From Paraphysomonas bandaiensis (Eukaryota; Chrysophyceae): a stretch of 64,000 nt of DNA. Shown piece after piece: positions 23,942 to 34,237 of this stretch (position 1 is its first letter; every line of letters begins with the position of its first letter). The position numbers and the translations under genes were made by a program. The stretch is taken from NCBI GenBank assembly GCA_965644295.1, contig CBFFRP010000276.1:87185-151184 (forward strand). The letters are read 5' to 3'. Under the pieces are notes generated by a model, which saw only the letters and a list, made by a program, of their open reading frames with translations, made no database searches and had not been told where the DNA came from.

Positions 23942-24722
23942 TGGGGATATATTTACCTGACGGCACACAGTCTACGGAACCTAGAAACAGCGGTTATTAA
24001 TCTCCTGCAACCGCTTTACACTGCAGCGAAGCTTATGCTACAGGATCGCGGTTGTCGCTATATCACCATGTCCAAAAGGCCGCCCAGACTACTCCCGAGA
24101 CCCCGTCCGAAACGCAGTCAGTCAAGACAACGTCCGAGAGTCCTTCGACTACTAGGGGTCCAACGAAGACCCCCCACAGCGTCCCCGACTCCAGACACAC
24201 GTGCACACCTCACAGGTCCTACCCGACAGAGCACTGGACTGCCCAGACCTCCACAACGCCGACGGCTTCGACAACTCTATCTACACCCGCGGCCCCACAG
24301 GAGCACAGTAACACAGACTACAAACCCAACTCCTCCTCCCAACAATCCCCACCACTCTCAACCCACACATCTGGAACTAGGTGCACTCAGGACCCTAATC
24401 CAGAACGCTGAGCCCCCTCCAACACCAATGGAGACCCATCCCAAAGGGAGACCCCCAGATCAATAGCGCCGGTGAGTCCACGGACACACGATAAAGGCGA
24501 ATTTCATATCACACAAAAGAACGGAAGTGGTTGCACCTTGGTGCTTGCGGCGACGCACAAGCAGCTTTCGTAGCGTTAAATAGTAGGATAAAAGAGTTTG
24601 TATTGATTAGTTACGGGTAGTGGTCTAACTAGTATGACTAGCATTCTTCTAGCCACTAATTGATGCAAGGTCTCAACGCCTATTGCTAAATAATCAGACA
24701 TTCACTACTGGGGATATATTTA
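23942..24722 (+). mobile_element. 5'-truncated LINE copy with 14-bp target duplication
   Basis: The insert (23956-24708) starts within the C-terminal codons of the LINE ORF (LLQPLYTAAKLMLQDRGCRY, matching SILLPLYDGGLRMLRNRGHR in the 61-kb LINE). It runs through the Pro/Arg/Thr-rich tail ending PKGRPPDQ (to 24466) and a 3' UTR with a GC-rich hairpin (GGTTGCACCTTGGTGCTTGC). The direct repeat TGGGGATATATTTA at 23942-23955 and 24709-24722 proves the insertion boundaries. It is a dead copy with no reverse transcriptase. Confidence 0.9.
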
Positions 24723-25165
24723 TATACTTCTTCCCCACGTTTCAGGAATACAATACTCGTACAAAGTAAGTAATGGAATATCTGTCAATGTAGTTACGAC
24801 ATATACCATTACCACACCCATGCACATTACAACTGATCTTGTTTATTGTGTATGCGTCTATGCGTACCTAATTATACAAGTGTTCCAAGTAATACTAAAC
24901 TAGACTCTCATGCGTTCTATTCTCTCATACACTGAGGACTCTTCCAACACGGGTACAGATGTGCGCACAAGTTGTCCATATTTGCACAGGAGATCAAAAA
25001 GTGCGAAACAATGCGACAATTCGAAAACACAAAAAATATAGGGCAGTACGAAAGGGGAAATTATTATTATATTCGGAGGAATCACGGCGCACTAATAAAC
25101 GTAAATAATACGAATTCCAAAGTCAAAATCAAATTGTTTGGTACCACGGGAAAGTGGTCTCTTTC

Positions 25166-25735
25166 CTAATGGTTTCTCACCCCACTCGATCTTCGTCGCG
25201 AAGTCGAAGTATCATCCGGAAACCTTCCAACACCACTTGTAGATGTTCTCATCTCAGATATATTGCGTGGATCACGGTTATGGCCTTTACTAGATACAGT
25301 TGATTTCGTAAACTTTTTATTCGCGGCAGCGTTCTTTAGGGACAGGAAAAGTATCAGCACACTAGCGATTGCAAGGACTAGAGGAAAAGTAAACGCTTCA
25401 CCAAGCATTACGTGAGTTATACAAGCTCCAGTCAATACTACAATGCTAATAATTGAGGCAAATACAGGCATATACCCAGTTCCCCATAGCAACAATGCAG
25501 CAGCTAATTCAACATTTCCAATAAAGAATTTAAAAGCCATTGGAGAAGCTTTATGTCCTATATGATCAAATAATATTTTTTGCCATAATGGAACATAAAG
25601 TGAACGAAATGAATTTTCCATAAATATATAAGTATCAGGATGAATATATGGAGATACTTTACATACACCAGATAAAAGAAATATTGATGATATAATAAAT
25701 TTTAATAATATTCTTATAGAATCTTTATTATTCAT
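25166..25735 (-). CDS. DoxX-like four-helix membrane protein
   Basis: Single exon, 189 aa. Four hydrophobic segments are visible: LLKFIISSIFLLSGVCKV (residues 10-27), FKFFIGNVELAAALLLWGTG, PVFASIISIVVLTGACITHVML and FTFPLVLAIASVLILFLSL. The SGVCKVSP motif after helix 1 and the IGNVELAAALLL helix are typical of DoxX/TMEM35-like proteins. The tail is 65 polar Ser/Arg-rich residues. The family is broadly membrane-redox or chaperone related, and no specific role can be given. The first 200 bp are almost entirely A/T-ending codons. It is divergent from the transporter at 26452. Confidence 0.7.
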   Translation of the reverse strand: MNNKDSIRILLKFIISSIFLLSGVCKVSPYIHPDTYIFMENSFRSLYVPLWQKILFDHIGHKASPMAFKFFIGNVELAAALLLWGTGYMPVFASIISIVVLTGACITHVMLGEAFTFPLVLAIASVLILFLSLKNAAANKKFTKSTVSSKGHNRDPRNISEMRTSTSGVGRFPDDTSTSRRRSSGVRNH

Positions 25736-26451
25736 TTGTAATGAATTTGATAGATGTATGTATGTGTGTGTGTTAATAATAATTGTGGGAACTTGTGATT
25801 ATATATATGCATATATATATATAGGCACGTAGAGATATCCAACTAGAGGATGTCTACGTGTCAATATACTACCAGGACATTTCTCTGCTCTGTGTATGTA
25901 TCTATCCATACATATTCAGTCAACAGGCCATTTTTCTAGATGTCAAACACTTCCACTTTCTTCATACTGCTGTACGTACTGGTACAGTATAGCAGAGTTT
26001 GCACAAGAAAGTCCTTTTTTTTACGTCAAAACTCCGGTTTTCCAAGTCATCATGATATATATTGCTGCATGCTGTATAGTGGGAACTACATAGAGAGGAT
26101 ACATACACTCTAGCATCTTATTTTTCGGAAATAAATTGAAGTAAGTATCCTCTATATTACTGATATACAAGTACGGCTGGAATACAGATAATTGTTATCT
26201 CAATATTGGAGGCATCTTTGAACAAAAATATACAAAGGATGCCAATACGTATATATCCATGAATAGACAGACACTCATTGCCTCATAGTATCGTTATTCA
26301 TTATTTGAGTAGTATCGTTATGACTCTTTACGAACCAGCTATGAGTGATAGTTGTCATCATGCTATGGTAGTAAGCACACTATCATGTAGATAATCATAC
26401 ACAGATCCTACAGTGCTTGCATATCTATTACCCGTGGATACCTTTATCTAA
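25736..26451. promoter_or_regulatory. Divergent spacer between DoxX-like and EamA genes
   Basis: 716 bp containing palindromic repeat copy 2 (26112-26252, minus orientation), a TA-rich tract near 25800 and an inverted motif CTGTACGTACTGGTACAG. Both promoters must lie here. Confidence 0.5.
26112..26252 (-). repeat. Palindromic spacer repeat, copy 2
   Basis: Read on the minus strand it runs TTGGCATCCTTTGTATAT ... TTTCCGAAAAATAAGATGCT. The GCATCC end faces the EamA start codon 210 bp away. The right end AAGATGCT gives an imperfect inverted repeat with GGCATCCTT. Confidence 0.88.
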
Positions 26452-27438
26452 ATGACTGGATCTATACTCCGATATATTGTTCTAGCTACTGTGCCTTTCT
26501 TGTGGGGAACATACGCACCACTGTTGAAATTCATCTACACAACAGAAGAGAATCCTCCTCCTCCAATGTACTTCAATTTGATGTCTTATCTTGCGAGTTT
26601 CTGCACGATGCAGTTAATAGAATGGAGTGATTTTACGGTTGCACCTACTCTACCTATAAATTTGTTAGAAAAATCCGCGTCGATTCATCTTTGGCGCGGA
26701 GGGTTCGAATTAGGAGTGTGGTTGCTGGCAGGCTCGATGCTTTACATATATGGTATTCAGTATACAACTGCAACTAATGCTGCTATTTTGGTTCAATTAA
26801 GTACTGTTATAGTTCCTGTGATGGAATCTGTGCTGAAAGCGTGTTTACCGACCTGGCGTACCTGTGTGGGTTGTGCTCTGGCGATGGTAGGAGTGGCTAT
26901 GGTTATTTCCCATACCGAATCGGACACACCACACATCGTTGCTGACACCGCTATTGGCGATGTTTTAGTCATCGCAGCGTCGATGTTTTATTCTTTGCAT
27001 ATTGTTAGACTGGGAAGTATTGCCAAGTATTTTCCGCCTATACGATTAGCGAAAGTCAAGAGCTTGACACAACTGTCTGTAGCAGGTTTGGTGTTATTAG
27101 TTCTCCTAAATATATCGACAGAAACACAAAAAGAACTCACACTATACTTTTCTGAAACAGGTCGGTCCGGATATTTTCCTAATATGTTCATACTTTTCTG
27201 TGCGTTTTGGAATGGTGCAGTGTGTATAGGCTACACAATGTGGGCACAGACATTTGCACAACGTACGGTCTCTCCTACTCATGCCAGTATTGTATACTCT
27301 ACTCAACCTGTTTGGGCTGTTATATTTTCATCTATACTTATTCATGAAAGCTTATCGTTTTTGAATTGGACTGGAATATTCATACAGCTTCTTGCATGCG
27401 CTATCGTTGCAATTGATATCTCACCAACTATATCGTAG
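26452..27438 (+). CDS. EamA/DMT-superfamily transporter
   Basis: Single exon, 328 aa, with ten predicted helices in two five-helix halves. The first half includes VLATVPFLWGTYAPLLKF, the GGFELGVWLLAGSMLYIYGI block and TNAAILVQLSTVIVPVMES. The second half includes GDVLVIAASMFYSLHIVRLG, LFCAFWNGAVCIGYTMWAQ and SPTHASIVYSTQPVWAVIFS. These inner repeats are the EamA hallmark of drug/metabolite transporters. The protein sits in a cellular membrane (possibly plastid or plasma membrane). The substrate is not predictable. The third-codon bias is less A/T-rich than in the neighbouring DoxX-like gene. Confidence 0.88.
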   Translation: MTGSILRYIVLATVPFLWGTYAPLLKFIYTTEENPPPPMYFNLMSYLASFCTMQLIEWSDFTVAPTLPINLLEKSASIHLWRGGFELGVWLLAGSMLYIYGIQYTTATNAAILVQLSTVIVPVMESVLKACLPTWRTCVGCALAMVGVAMVISHTESDTPHIVADTAIGDVLVIAASMFYSLHIVRLGSIAKYFPPIRLAKVKSLTQLSVAGLVLLVLLNISTETQKELTLYFSETGRSGYFPNMFILFCAFWNGAVCIGYTMWAQTFAQRTVSPTHASIVYSTQPVWAVIFSSILIHESLSFLNWTGIFIQLLACAIVAIDISPTIS

Positions 27439-28353
27439 TCGATAGTAAATATGTTAGAAATATATTGTTCATTAAGATAATGGTTACTCCTTTGTGTGTT
27501 TCAGTAGTCATGACCCGTACTATAGATTGATTAAAGCAGTAATAAGAACAATGTGTTCTGCTTATAATGGGGTTCAGGCATTTTTAATGACACATCGCTT
27601 TGCAATTCTAGTATTGAATCTATAGTTCCTACTTTGCTTCTGGCTGTGACATTGGCAAACGATGCTTTATGAATAATGAACATAAAAATAATAATTATTC
27701 TTTAACGACTCCATGAAAAAACGAAATTACCAAATCTTAAATACATTTTCAATGAGGTATTTTTGATATACGAATGGATACTCTCAGTCGCATCAGTTAG
27801 GCTAATAATCACCAAACACTAACAACGTTGCAGAAAACATTGATACATGTGCAGAAATCAGAAATGTTGCTGGCTAGCACAGCAATGGGTTGAAAACATA
27901 AACACAAGTGTACAAGTCGTACTCCTTATCTTCAATACTACTTGTGTACCATTATTCACAGAAATTAGGAATGTTATTTCCTACGTGAGTGCATGTAGGC
28001 ATAAGACTTATTTAACGTATTATTTGATACGCTAATAGAAACTAAAGGGTGGTTGCTTGCTTATTTCAATAAATTCTGATGCGGTTAGTATAGATGATAA
28101 GAACAATATCATTGTGATAAGAGAACCTACACCATTATCTCGAGTTTCTATTATTACTAATTTCATCCGCTCTACTAGCCAATCACTGTAGCACACACAC
28201 TTGAATGGACTATTGTACATGTGCAGGTTTTGGCATGTGAGTCCTTTTTCAAACTTTTTTATCCTTATTTTTATGTACGGAGGTTGTTTATGTAGTAGAA
28301 TAGGGACTCGCTCTCTACAGTAGAAGGCGTGAAAGCCACAAAAATCAAAAACA
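27439..28353. other. Gene-free interval
   Basis: No supported gene. The part at 28230-28345 (AATCCTTATTT... GAGGTT... GTAGTAGAATAGG) resembles sequence upstream of the zinc-finger genes near 33785-33835, suggesting an old dispersed repeat. Confidence 0.4.
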
Positions 28354-28631
28354 GTCGTCTTTGCCCCAACCATCCCCCGTAAAACCCACGACACAGACCC
28401 GCCAGGCACATATTGCATAAAGGCAGACCCCCCGACTAACCTCACTACAAGGGACGGTTGCACCATGGTGCTCGCAGCGATGCACAAACAGTCCCGAGAC
28501 GGTTGCCCGCCCCTAGTCGTATATATAGCAAGAAGCCCAGTTATTAGTTAGTCTATAGATGTAAAACTAGTTTCTGTACACACCCGTTCTCAAGTAATAA
28601 TCAGATATTCTTATATGTCGTCTTTGCCCCA
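28354..28631 (+). mobile_element. 5'-truncated LINE copy with 15-bp target duplication
   Basis: The insert (28369-28616, 248 bp) aligns to the very end of the LINE coding region and the 3' UTR of the 61-kb LINE (CTCACTACAAGGGACGGTTG then CACCATGGTGCTCGCAGCGA). It is bounded by GTCGTCTTTGCCCCA at 28354-28368 and 28617-28631. It belongs to the same 3'-UTR subfamily as the 61-kb copy. Confidence 0.88.
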
Positions 28632-28829
28632 TATTGACAGAGTAATTAATCACCGCGTTTGACCGTCTAAGGAGTGCGGCTGAGTGTTGCGACCGCCCAC
28701 CTCTACCTATGTACACATTGCTAGTTCAGCGCTTCTTCACCCGGGTTCTCACTGTATATTTAGCGCTAAAAACCGTGTGATAATGATGTAGCTAGTAGAT
28801 AACATATATGGTTAATAGTATTAGTTTGG

Positions 28830-29302
28830 TACCCACCCAGATCTACCTAAGTACGCGCTCAGAATGGAGCAATCCACATACCTCCGAGCCACTTGGCACA
28901 ATGCCTAAGGGAAGGCCACCAGATCGCCAATCTCAGAAGGGTATATTGCTAACCCTGGTTGCCGTGAGGCACATAAGGCAGTCCCCGATGCAAATTTCAC
29001 AAAATGTATGTATAGTCTTAAGCGTTCCAGCGTGGTAGTAGTAGACTTCGATCACTGCTTTCACTTGTCATTCTGTACGTAGTACAACGTCGTCCCCTAC
29101 ATACACATCTATCATATAGCGAGAATGGTTGCACCTTGGTGCTTGCGGCGACGCACAAGCAGTTCTCGTAGCGTTAAATAGTAAGATAAAAGAGTTTTTA
29201 CTGATTAGTTACATGTAAAAGTCTAACTAGGTTGACTAGCATTCATCTAGCTACTAAGTTGGTGAAGATTTTAAACGCCTATTGCTAAACAAAAGACTTT
29301 CA
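28830..29302 (+). mobile_element. 5'-truncated LINE copy, 24-kb subfamily
   Basis: A coding tail reading MPKGRPPDRQ (near 28900) is followed by a 3' UTR nearly identical to that at 24528-24706 (GGTTGCACCTTGGTGCTTGC, then AACGCCTATTGCTAAA), ending AAAGACTTTCA. The left boundary is approximate and I could not find its target duplication. Confidence 0.7.
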
Positions 29303-29566
29303 ATAGTGTTCTATCAGCAATATCGATGGAATTTTTAAACCGGCTCAATAATACTACTGACAATATATTGCAACAGAGTAGTTTCATGAATCTGTAAGTA
29401 AACACATCAGTAAATTACATTTGTAGTACTAGTCATTAAGCTCACACGATAACCTAACTAACTACGCTGACAAGCAAAGACTAGCAATGCTACTCACAAT
29501 TCTACTCATACTCATCAGCTGAGCCATCATGTCCTGTGAACGACGACGCTACAAATCATCCCACCA

Positions 29567-31594
29567 TCATAGAGAATCATCTGAACGCAGCCAATTCAAA
29601 ATATCCATATGATCTCCGTCATTTGCAGCTGCGATGCAATTGTCTCTATACCAGGGACATGGAGGGTCCTGTGAGCGAAGCCACTTCAGTATATACAAGT
29701 GTCCATATCGAGCAGCCATCCAGCAAGTCCGTTCATCCCAGGGAAATGGAGGGTCCTGTGAACGAAGCCACTGCAGTATATCCACGTGTCCATATTTAGC
29801 AGCAGTCCCGCAAGTCCGTTTATCCCAGGGACATGAAGAGACCTGTGAACGAAGCCACTGCAGAACATCCAAGTAACCACCGCTAACAGCATATTCAAAG
29901 CAAACCCATGCATTCCATGGACATGGAGGGTTCTGTGAACGAACCCACTTCAGTATATCCAAGTGCCCATATTCAGCAGTCATCCAGCAAGTCCGTTCAT
30001 CCCAGGGACATGGAGGGTTCTGTGAACGAAGCCACTGCAGTATATCCAAGTGTCCATATTCAGCAGCAATCCCGCAAGTCCGTTCATTCCAGGGACATGA
30101 AGAGACTTGTGAACGAAGCCACTGCAGAACATCCAAGTAACCACCGCTAACAGCATATTCAATGCAAACCCGTGCATCCCAGGGACATGGAGGGTCCTGT
30201 GAACGAAGCCATTGCAGCATATCCCAGTTAGCACACGCAGCTGCAGCAGCACAAGTCTCTTCATTCCAGGGACATGGAGGGTTCTGTGAACGAACCCACT
30301 TCAGTATATCCAAGTGCCCATATTCAGCAGTCATCCAGCAAGTCCGTTCATCCCAGGGACAAGGAGGGTCCTGTGAACGAAGCCACTGCAGTATATCCAA
30401 GTGTCCATATTCAGCAGCAATCCCGCAAGTCCGTTCATTCCAGGGACATGAAGAGACTTGTGAACGAAGCCACTGCAGAACATCCAAGTAACCACCGCTA
30501 ACAGCATATTCAATGCAAACCCGTGCATCCCAGGGACATGGAGGGTCCTGTGAACGAAGCCATTGCAGCATATCCCAGTTAGCACACGCAGCTGCAGCAG
30601 CACAAGTCTCTTCATTCCAGGGACATGGAGGGTCCTGTGAACGAAGCCACTGCAGTATATCCAAGTTAGCACACTCAGCTGCAGTAGCACAAGTCCGTTC
30701 ATTCCAGGGACATGGAGGGTCCTGTGAACGAAGCCACTGCAGTATATCCAAGTGACCACACTCAGCTGCAGCAGCACAAGTCCGTTCATGCCAGGGGCAT
30801 GGAGGGTCCTGTGAACGAAGCCACTGCAGTATATCCAATCGTCCACAACTAGCAGTAGCACAACAAGTCTCTTCATTCCAGGGACATGGAGGGTCCTGTG
30901 AACGAAGCCATTGCAGTATATCCAATCGTCCACAACTAGCAGTAGCACAACAAGTCTCTTCATTCCAGGGACATGGAGGGTCCTGTGAACGAAGCCACTG
31001 CAGTATATCCCAGTTAGCACACTCAGCTGCAGCAGCACAAGTCCGTTCATTCCAGGGACATGGAGGGTCCTGTGAACAAAGCCACTGCAGTATATCCAAG
31101 TGACCATATCGAGCAGCAGAATAACAAGTCAATTCATTCCAGGGACATGGAGGGTCCTGTGAACGAAGCCATTGCAGTACCTCCAAGTATCCCCCTCTTG
31201 CAGCATTTTCTGTAGCCTTCATCTTCCATATGTTACCCCATATGTATGTGGAGTGTCGTATATGTGTATAAGTGTATATATATCTTAAGATGTGTATCAT
31301 TTGCTGTAGTCTGCCATCCAGTGCACATGTATTCATTAGTTTCACGTGAGGGCAGCCCATAGACAGAGCCCATGAGACCATTGAGTTCGTCATACAATAG
31401 TGAGATACATGTGACGTAACTCTTTCACTCCTCTTATCTCTTCTCTTACCTCTCCTCTTATCTCTTCTCTTATCAGTGTATACTATATCGTGAAATCTCT
31501 TCCAAGTTAATATCACTGGAAGGTGAGCTGTGTGTGGGATCATAGAGATAATGACACGAAGAACATCATCATTAAGATCAGATATATGCGACAT
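29567..31594 (-). CDS. Ankyrin-like tandem repeat protein with F-box-like N-terminus
   Basis: Single exon, 675 aa. Residues 1-35 (LNDDVLRVIISMIPHTAHLP ... WKRFHDIVY) resemble an F-box-type helix pair. Next come an Arg/Lys/Asp run (KRRDKRRGKRRDKR) and about 19 repeats of 27-28 residues with the core GHLDILQWLRSQDPPCPWNE and RTCAAAAEC. These are degenerate ankyrin units of the type expanded in algal and large-virus genomes. If the F-box reading is right, the repeats would recruit targets to an SCF ligase. At the DNA level a four-repeat block of about 351 bp is duplicated almost exactly (near 29880-30230 and 30231-30580), so the array is actively changing. Antisense frames in the array are artefacts. 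Confidence 0.85.
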   Translation of the reverse strand: MSHISDLNDDVLRVIISMIPHTAHLPVILTWKRFHDIVYTDKRRDKRRGKRRDKRSERVTSHVSHYCMTNSMVSWALSMGCPHVKLMNTCALDGRLQQMIHILRYIYTYTHIRHSTYIWGNIWKMKATENAARGGYLEVLQWLRSQDPPCPWNELTCYSAARYGHLDILQWLCSQDPPCPWNERTCAAAAECANWDILQWLRSQDPPCPWNEETCCATASCGRLDILQWLRSQDPPCPWNEETCCATASCGRLDILQWLRSQDPPCPWHERTCAAAAECGHLDILQWLRSQDPPCPWNERTCATAAECANLDILQWLRSQDPPCPWNEETCAAAAACANWDMLQWLRSQDPPCPWDARVCIEYAVSGGYLDVLQWLRSQVSSCPWNERTCGIAAEYGHLDILQWLRSQDPPCPWDERTCWMTAEYGHLDILKWVRSQNPPCPWNEETCAAAAACANWDMLQWLRSQDPPCPWDARVCIEYAVSGGYLDVLQWLRSQVSSCPWNERTCGIAAEYGHLDILQWLRSQNPPCPWDERTCWMTAEYGHLDILKWVRSQNPPCPWNAWVCFEYAVSGGYLDVLQWLRSQVSSCPWDKRTCGTAAKYGHVDILQWLRSQDPPFPWDERTCWMAARYGHLYILKWLRSQDPPCPWYRDNCIAAANDGDHMDILNWLRSDDSL

Positions 31595-32386
31595 ATCTAT
31601 ACTGATAATATGCTGAGTTTACATGAGGCTAATAGAGTGTTAATACACGGCAATATAATGAGATGAGTTCATACTATATCCATATATAGCTACGTAGCTA
31701 CATACCACTGCATCTGTATGATGCCAGTGAGCAGATCAATATGCATTCCGAGCGTATCGGCATCCTTTGTATATTTTTGTTCAAATATGCCTCTAATATT
31801 GAGACAACAATTATCTGTATTCCAGCCGTAGTTATACTGCAGTAATGTAGAGTATATTGGATTCAATTTATTTCCGAAAAAGAAGATGCTGATGACCACA
31901 GTATGGTGGTAGTCCATACTACATGCACATATATACACAAAATAGCCGTATGATGCAGATATGTGGGGAAAGTTCCTACACATAGAGATATATATACCGC
32001 CGTATACTCTGTATACAGGGAATGATGTACAAGTCATGTCCACAGTGTCTTGTATAGTATAGTCATGTTGTGTCCATAGTCCATAGTGTTGTCTAGGATA
32101 TTTGACAGATTACAATGCAAGTCATTATTATCACAGATAATATCTGAATAAACAAGTTTATAACATTATTCCTATCATCAACTTGTGACTTGTTAGTGCC
32201 CAGTTAAGTTATCATCTATAAGTGCAAGATATATACCACACAGCACGACCTATATGCTTCATACATCTGTGTGATCTATCTGCTTGAGACCTGCCTCACT
32301 CAGCTCTCAGAACAGTAATTTCATAGCACTATCGAATTAACCATTGCTTACATCAGCATCACAGTAAGCGGTGTAATTATATGCCA
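31595..32386. promoter_or_regulatory. Divergent spacer between ankyrin-like and first zinc-finger gene
   Basis: 792 bp containing palindromic repeat copy 3 (31752-31893). Near the zinc-finger start, the 5' flank conserved in all three zinc-finger paralogues begins at about 32205. Confidence 0.5.
31752..31893 (+). repeat. Palindromic spacer repeat, copy 3
   Basis: CGTATCGGCATCCTTTGTAT ... TTTCCGAAAAAGAAGATGCT. Contains CTCTAATATTGAG and a variant of the second palindrome. The GCATCC end is 166 bp from the ankyrin-like gene start codon. Confidence 0.88.
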
Positions 32387-33115
32387 ATGGCAGTGTGCAA
32401 ATACTGTGACCGAGTATTCCATTCAGAACATTCATTGGAGCAGCATATTGATGCAGCGCACCACTTTGACTGTGGTTATTGTGACCGATCATTCTATTCT
32501 AGACATTCATTAAAGCAGCATATAGTTGCCGTGCATACGAATCTGTGTGGTCATTGTGGACGAATATTTCAATCAGAACGTGCATTGGAGCAACATGTAG
32601 ATGCTGTGCACCACTTGGGCTGTGATTATTGTGGCCGAGTATTTCAATCAGAACATGCATTGGAGCAGCATCAAGATGCATTGCATTCGAATCAATTCCA
32701 GTGTGATTATCATGACACAATGGTCCGATCTAACAGTGCATTGGAGCAGTATGTAGATGATGTGCACCACTTGGGCTGTGATTATTGTGGCCGAGTGTTT
32801 CAATCAGAACATGCATTGGAGCAGCATCAAGATGCATTGCATTCGAATCAATTCCAGTGTGATTATCATGACACAATGGTCCGATCTAGCAGTGCATTGG
32901 AGCAGTATGTAGATGCAGTGCATTCGAATTACTTCGAGTGTGATCATTGTGACCAAGTGTTCCAATCAGAACATTCATTGGAGCTGCATGTATATGCAGT
33001 CCACCACTTTGATTGTGATTATTGTGACCGAGTACTCCATTCCGAACGTGCATTGGAGCAGCATATAGATGCAATGCACAACTATCTGTGGGATTATAGT
33101 GGCCCAAGGTTCTAA
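32387..33115 (+). CDS. C2H2 zinc-finger array protein, paralogue A
   Basis: About 242 aa, made of nine C2H2-type units of the form C-x2-C-x12-H-x4-H (for example CDYCGRVFQSEHALEQHQDALH split as C..C...H....H) plus a worn last unit. Two units (CDYHDTMVRS...) have His in place of the second Cys and Tyr for the first His, so they should not bind zinc. The ATG at 32387 aligns with the starts of paralogues B and C. An in-frame ATG at 32381 is also possible. C2H2 arrays usually bind DNA or RNA. The finger tips (residues that contact bases) are nearly constant between units, which is odd for a sequence-specific reader. Confidence 0.75.
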   Translation: MAVCKYCDRVFHSEHSLEQHIDAAHHFDCGYCDRSFYSRHSLKQHIVAVHTNLCGHCGRIFQSERALEQHVDAVHHLGCDYCGRVFQSEHALEQHQDALHSNQFQCDYHDTMVRSNSALEQYVDDVHHLGCDYCGRVFQSEHALEQHQDALHSNQFQCDYHDTMVRSSSALEQYVDAVHSNYFECDHCDQVFQSEHSLELHVYAVHHFDCDYCDRVLHSERALEQHIDAMHNYLWDYSGPRF

Positions 33116-34090
33116 TCAAATTGGTCATGGGATTAACATGTAGATGCATCGCATTGGAGTTACGGTAGCTATTGTGACTGCGAATTTAAGCTTACCGTCC
33201 ATTTGATTTGTATTTTCTATACGAGCGTACGTGTATGACTTCTTCTATGTATTATTTTGGAATGCTTATACAAGCTTAATGGCGGATGCTTGTTTAATTC
33301 AATAAATGCTGAAAGCGTTTCGAATTGATACAATACCAATTTTCATCATAGGAAAATGATGATAATTTATTGATTTAGGAAATCACGAATCATGGTCTTA
33401 TACACTTATACAATCACCATATTACAGCATATTAATACAATTCATAATTCATAACACTTCAGCTAACCTTACACTATATTTTATTATGTACTGTTTACAA
33501 ACCAATTTACCGCACGCCTAGCTAGACGTATCGTTTTGATGTATACTAGGACAATTCTACACTATTGAGAGTAATTTGAGAAAATTTATTACATCATCTC
33601 GAGTTTTCATAACTATATATATACTATCTTCTACTGGTGTAGATACGTGCACTCTTTAATATTTAATAAACTCTTAATGCGGTTTGTGTTTACTGACGAA
33701 AATTTTCTTTGTTGGAAAAAGACTATGTGAACTTGGTTAGGGTAGTTGGTTTTTGCTATGATTAACTATTTATGCAGATTTTTAATCCTTATTTCTATAT
33801 ACAGAGGTTACTTGTGTAGTGGAATAAGTGTGTATATTACAGCAGTACTGCAAACTCGCAAACCACAAAAACTGACGTACCAGCCAAGGTCGTCTGTGCA
33901 TGTCAACAATATACACAATATATAAGTACAAGATACATAGCACATAACACCACCTATATGCTTCCTACATCTATGCGACCTATCTGCTAGAGACCTGCCT
34001 CACCCAGCTCTCAGAACAGTCCCCCCTAGATAGCACTATCGAATAAACCAGTACTTACATCAGCATTCCAACAAGCATAAATATATTACA
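33116..34090. other. Intergenic interval between zinc-finger paralogues A and B
   Basis: No gene. The last 165 bp are the conserved 5' flank of paralogue B. Confidence 0.5.
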
Positions 34091-34237
34091 ATGGCACTGC
34101 GCAAATATTGTGACCGAATATTCCGACCTGACAATTCATTACATTATCATATAGATGCAGCGTACCACTTTGAGTGTGATTATAGTGACCGAACATTCAA
34201 ATATGACTATATTGCAGCTTATGAATACAATTCATAA
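34091..34237 (+). pseudogene. Truncated zinc-finger paralogue B
   Basis: A 48-residue frame beginning MALRKYCDRIFRPDN aligns with the first finger of paralogues A and C. The second unit (FECDYSDRTFKYDY) loses its Cys and His ligands and the frame soon ends. The upstream 165 bp match the flanks of A and C, so this is a decayed member of the tandem array. Confidence 0.75.

Noticed and set aside
29634-31107. Several plus- and minus-strand frames inside the ankyrin-like array
   Set aside because: Shadows of the repeated unit in other registers. Only the 675-aa frame has a unique N-terminus and the known repeat consensus.
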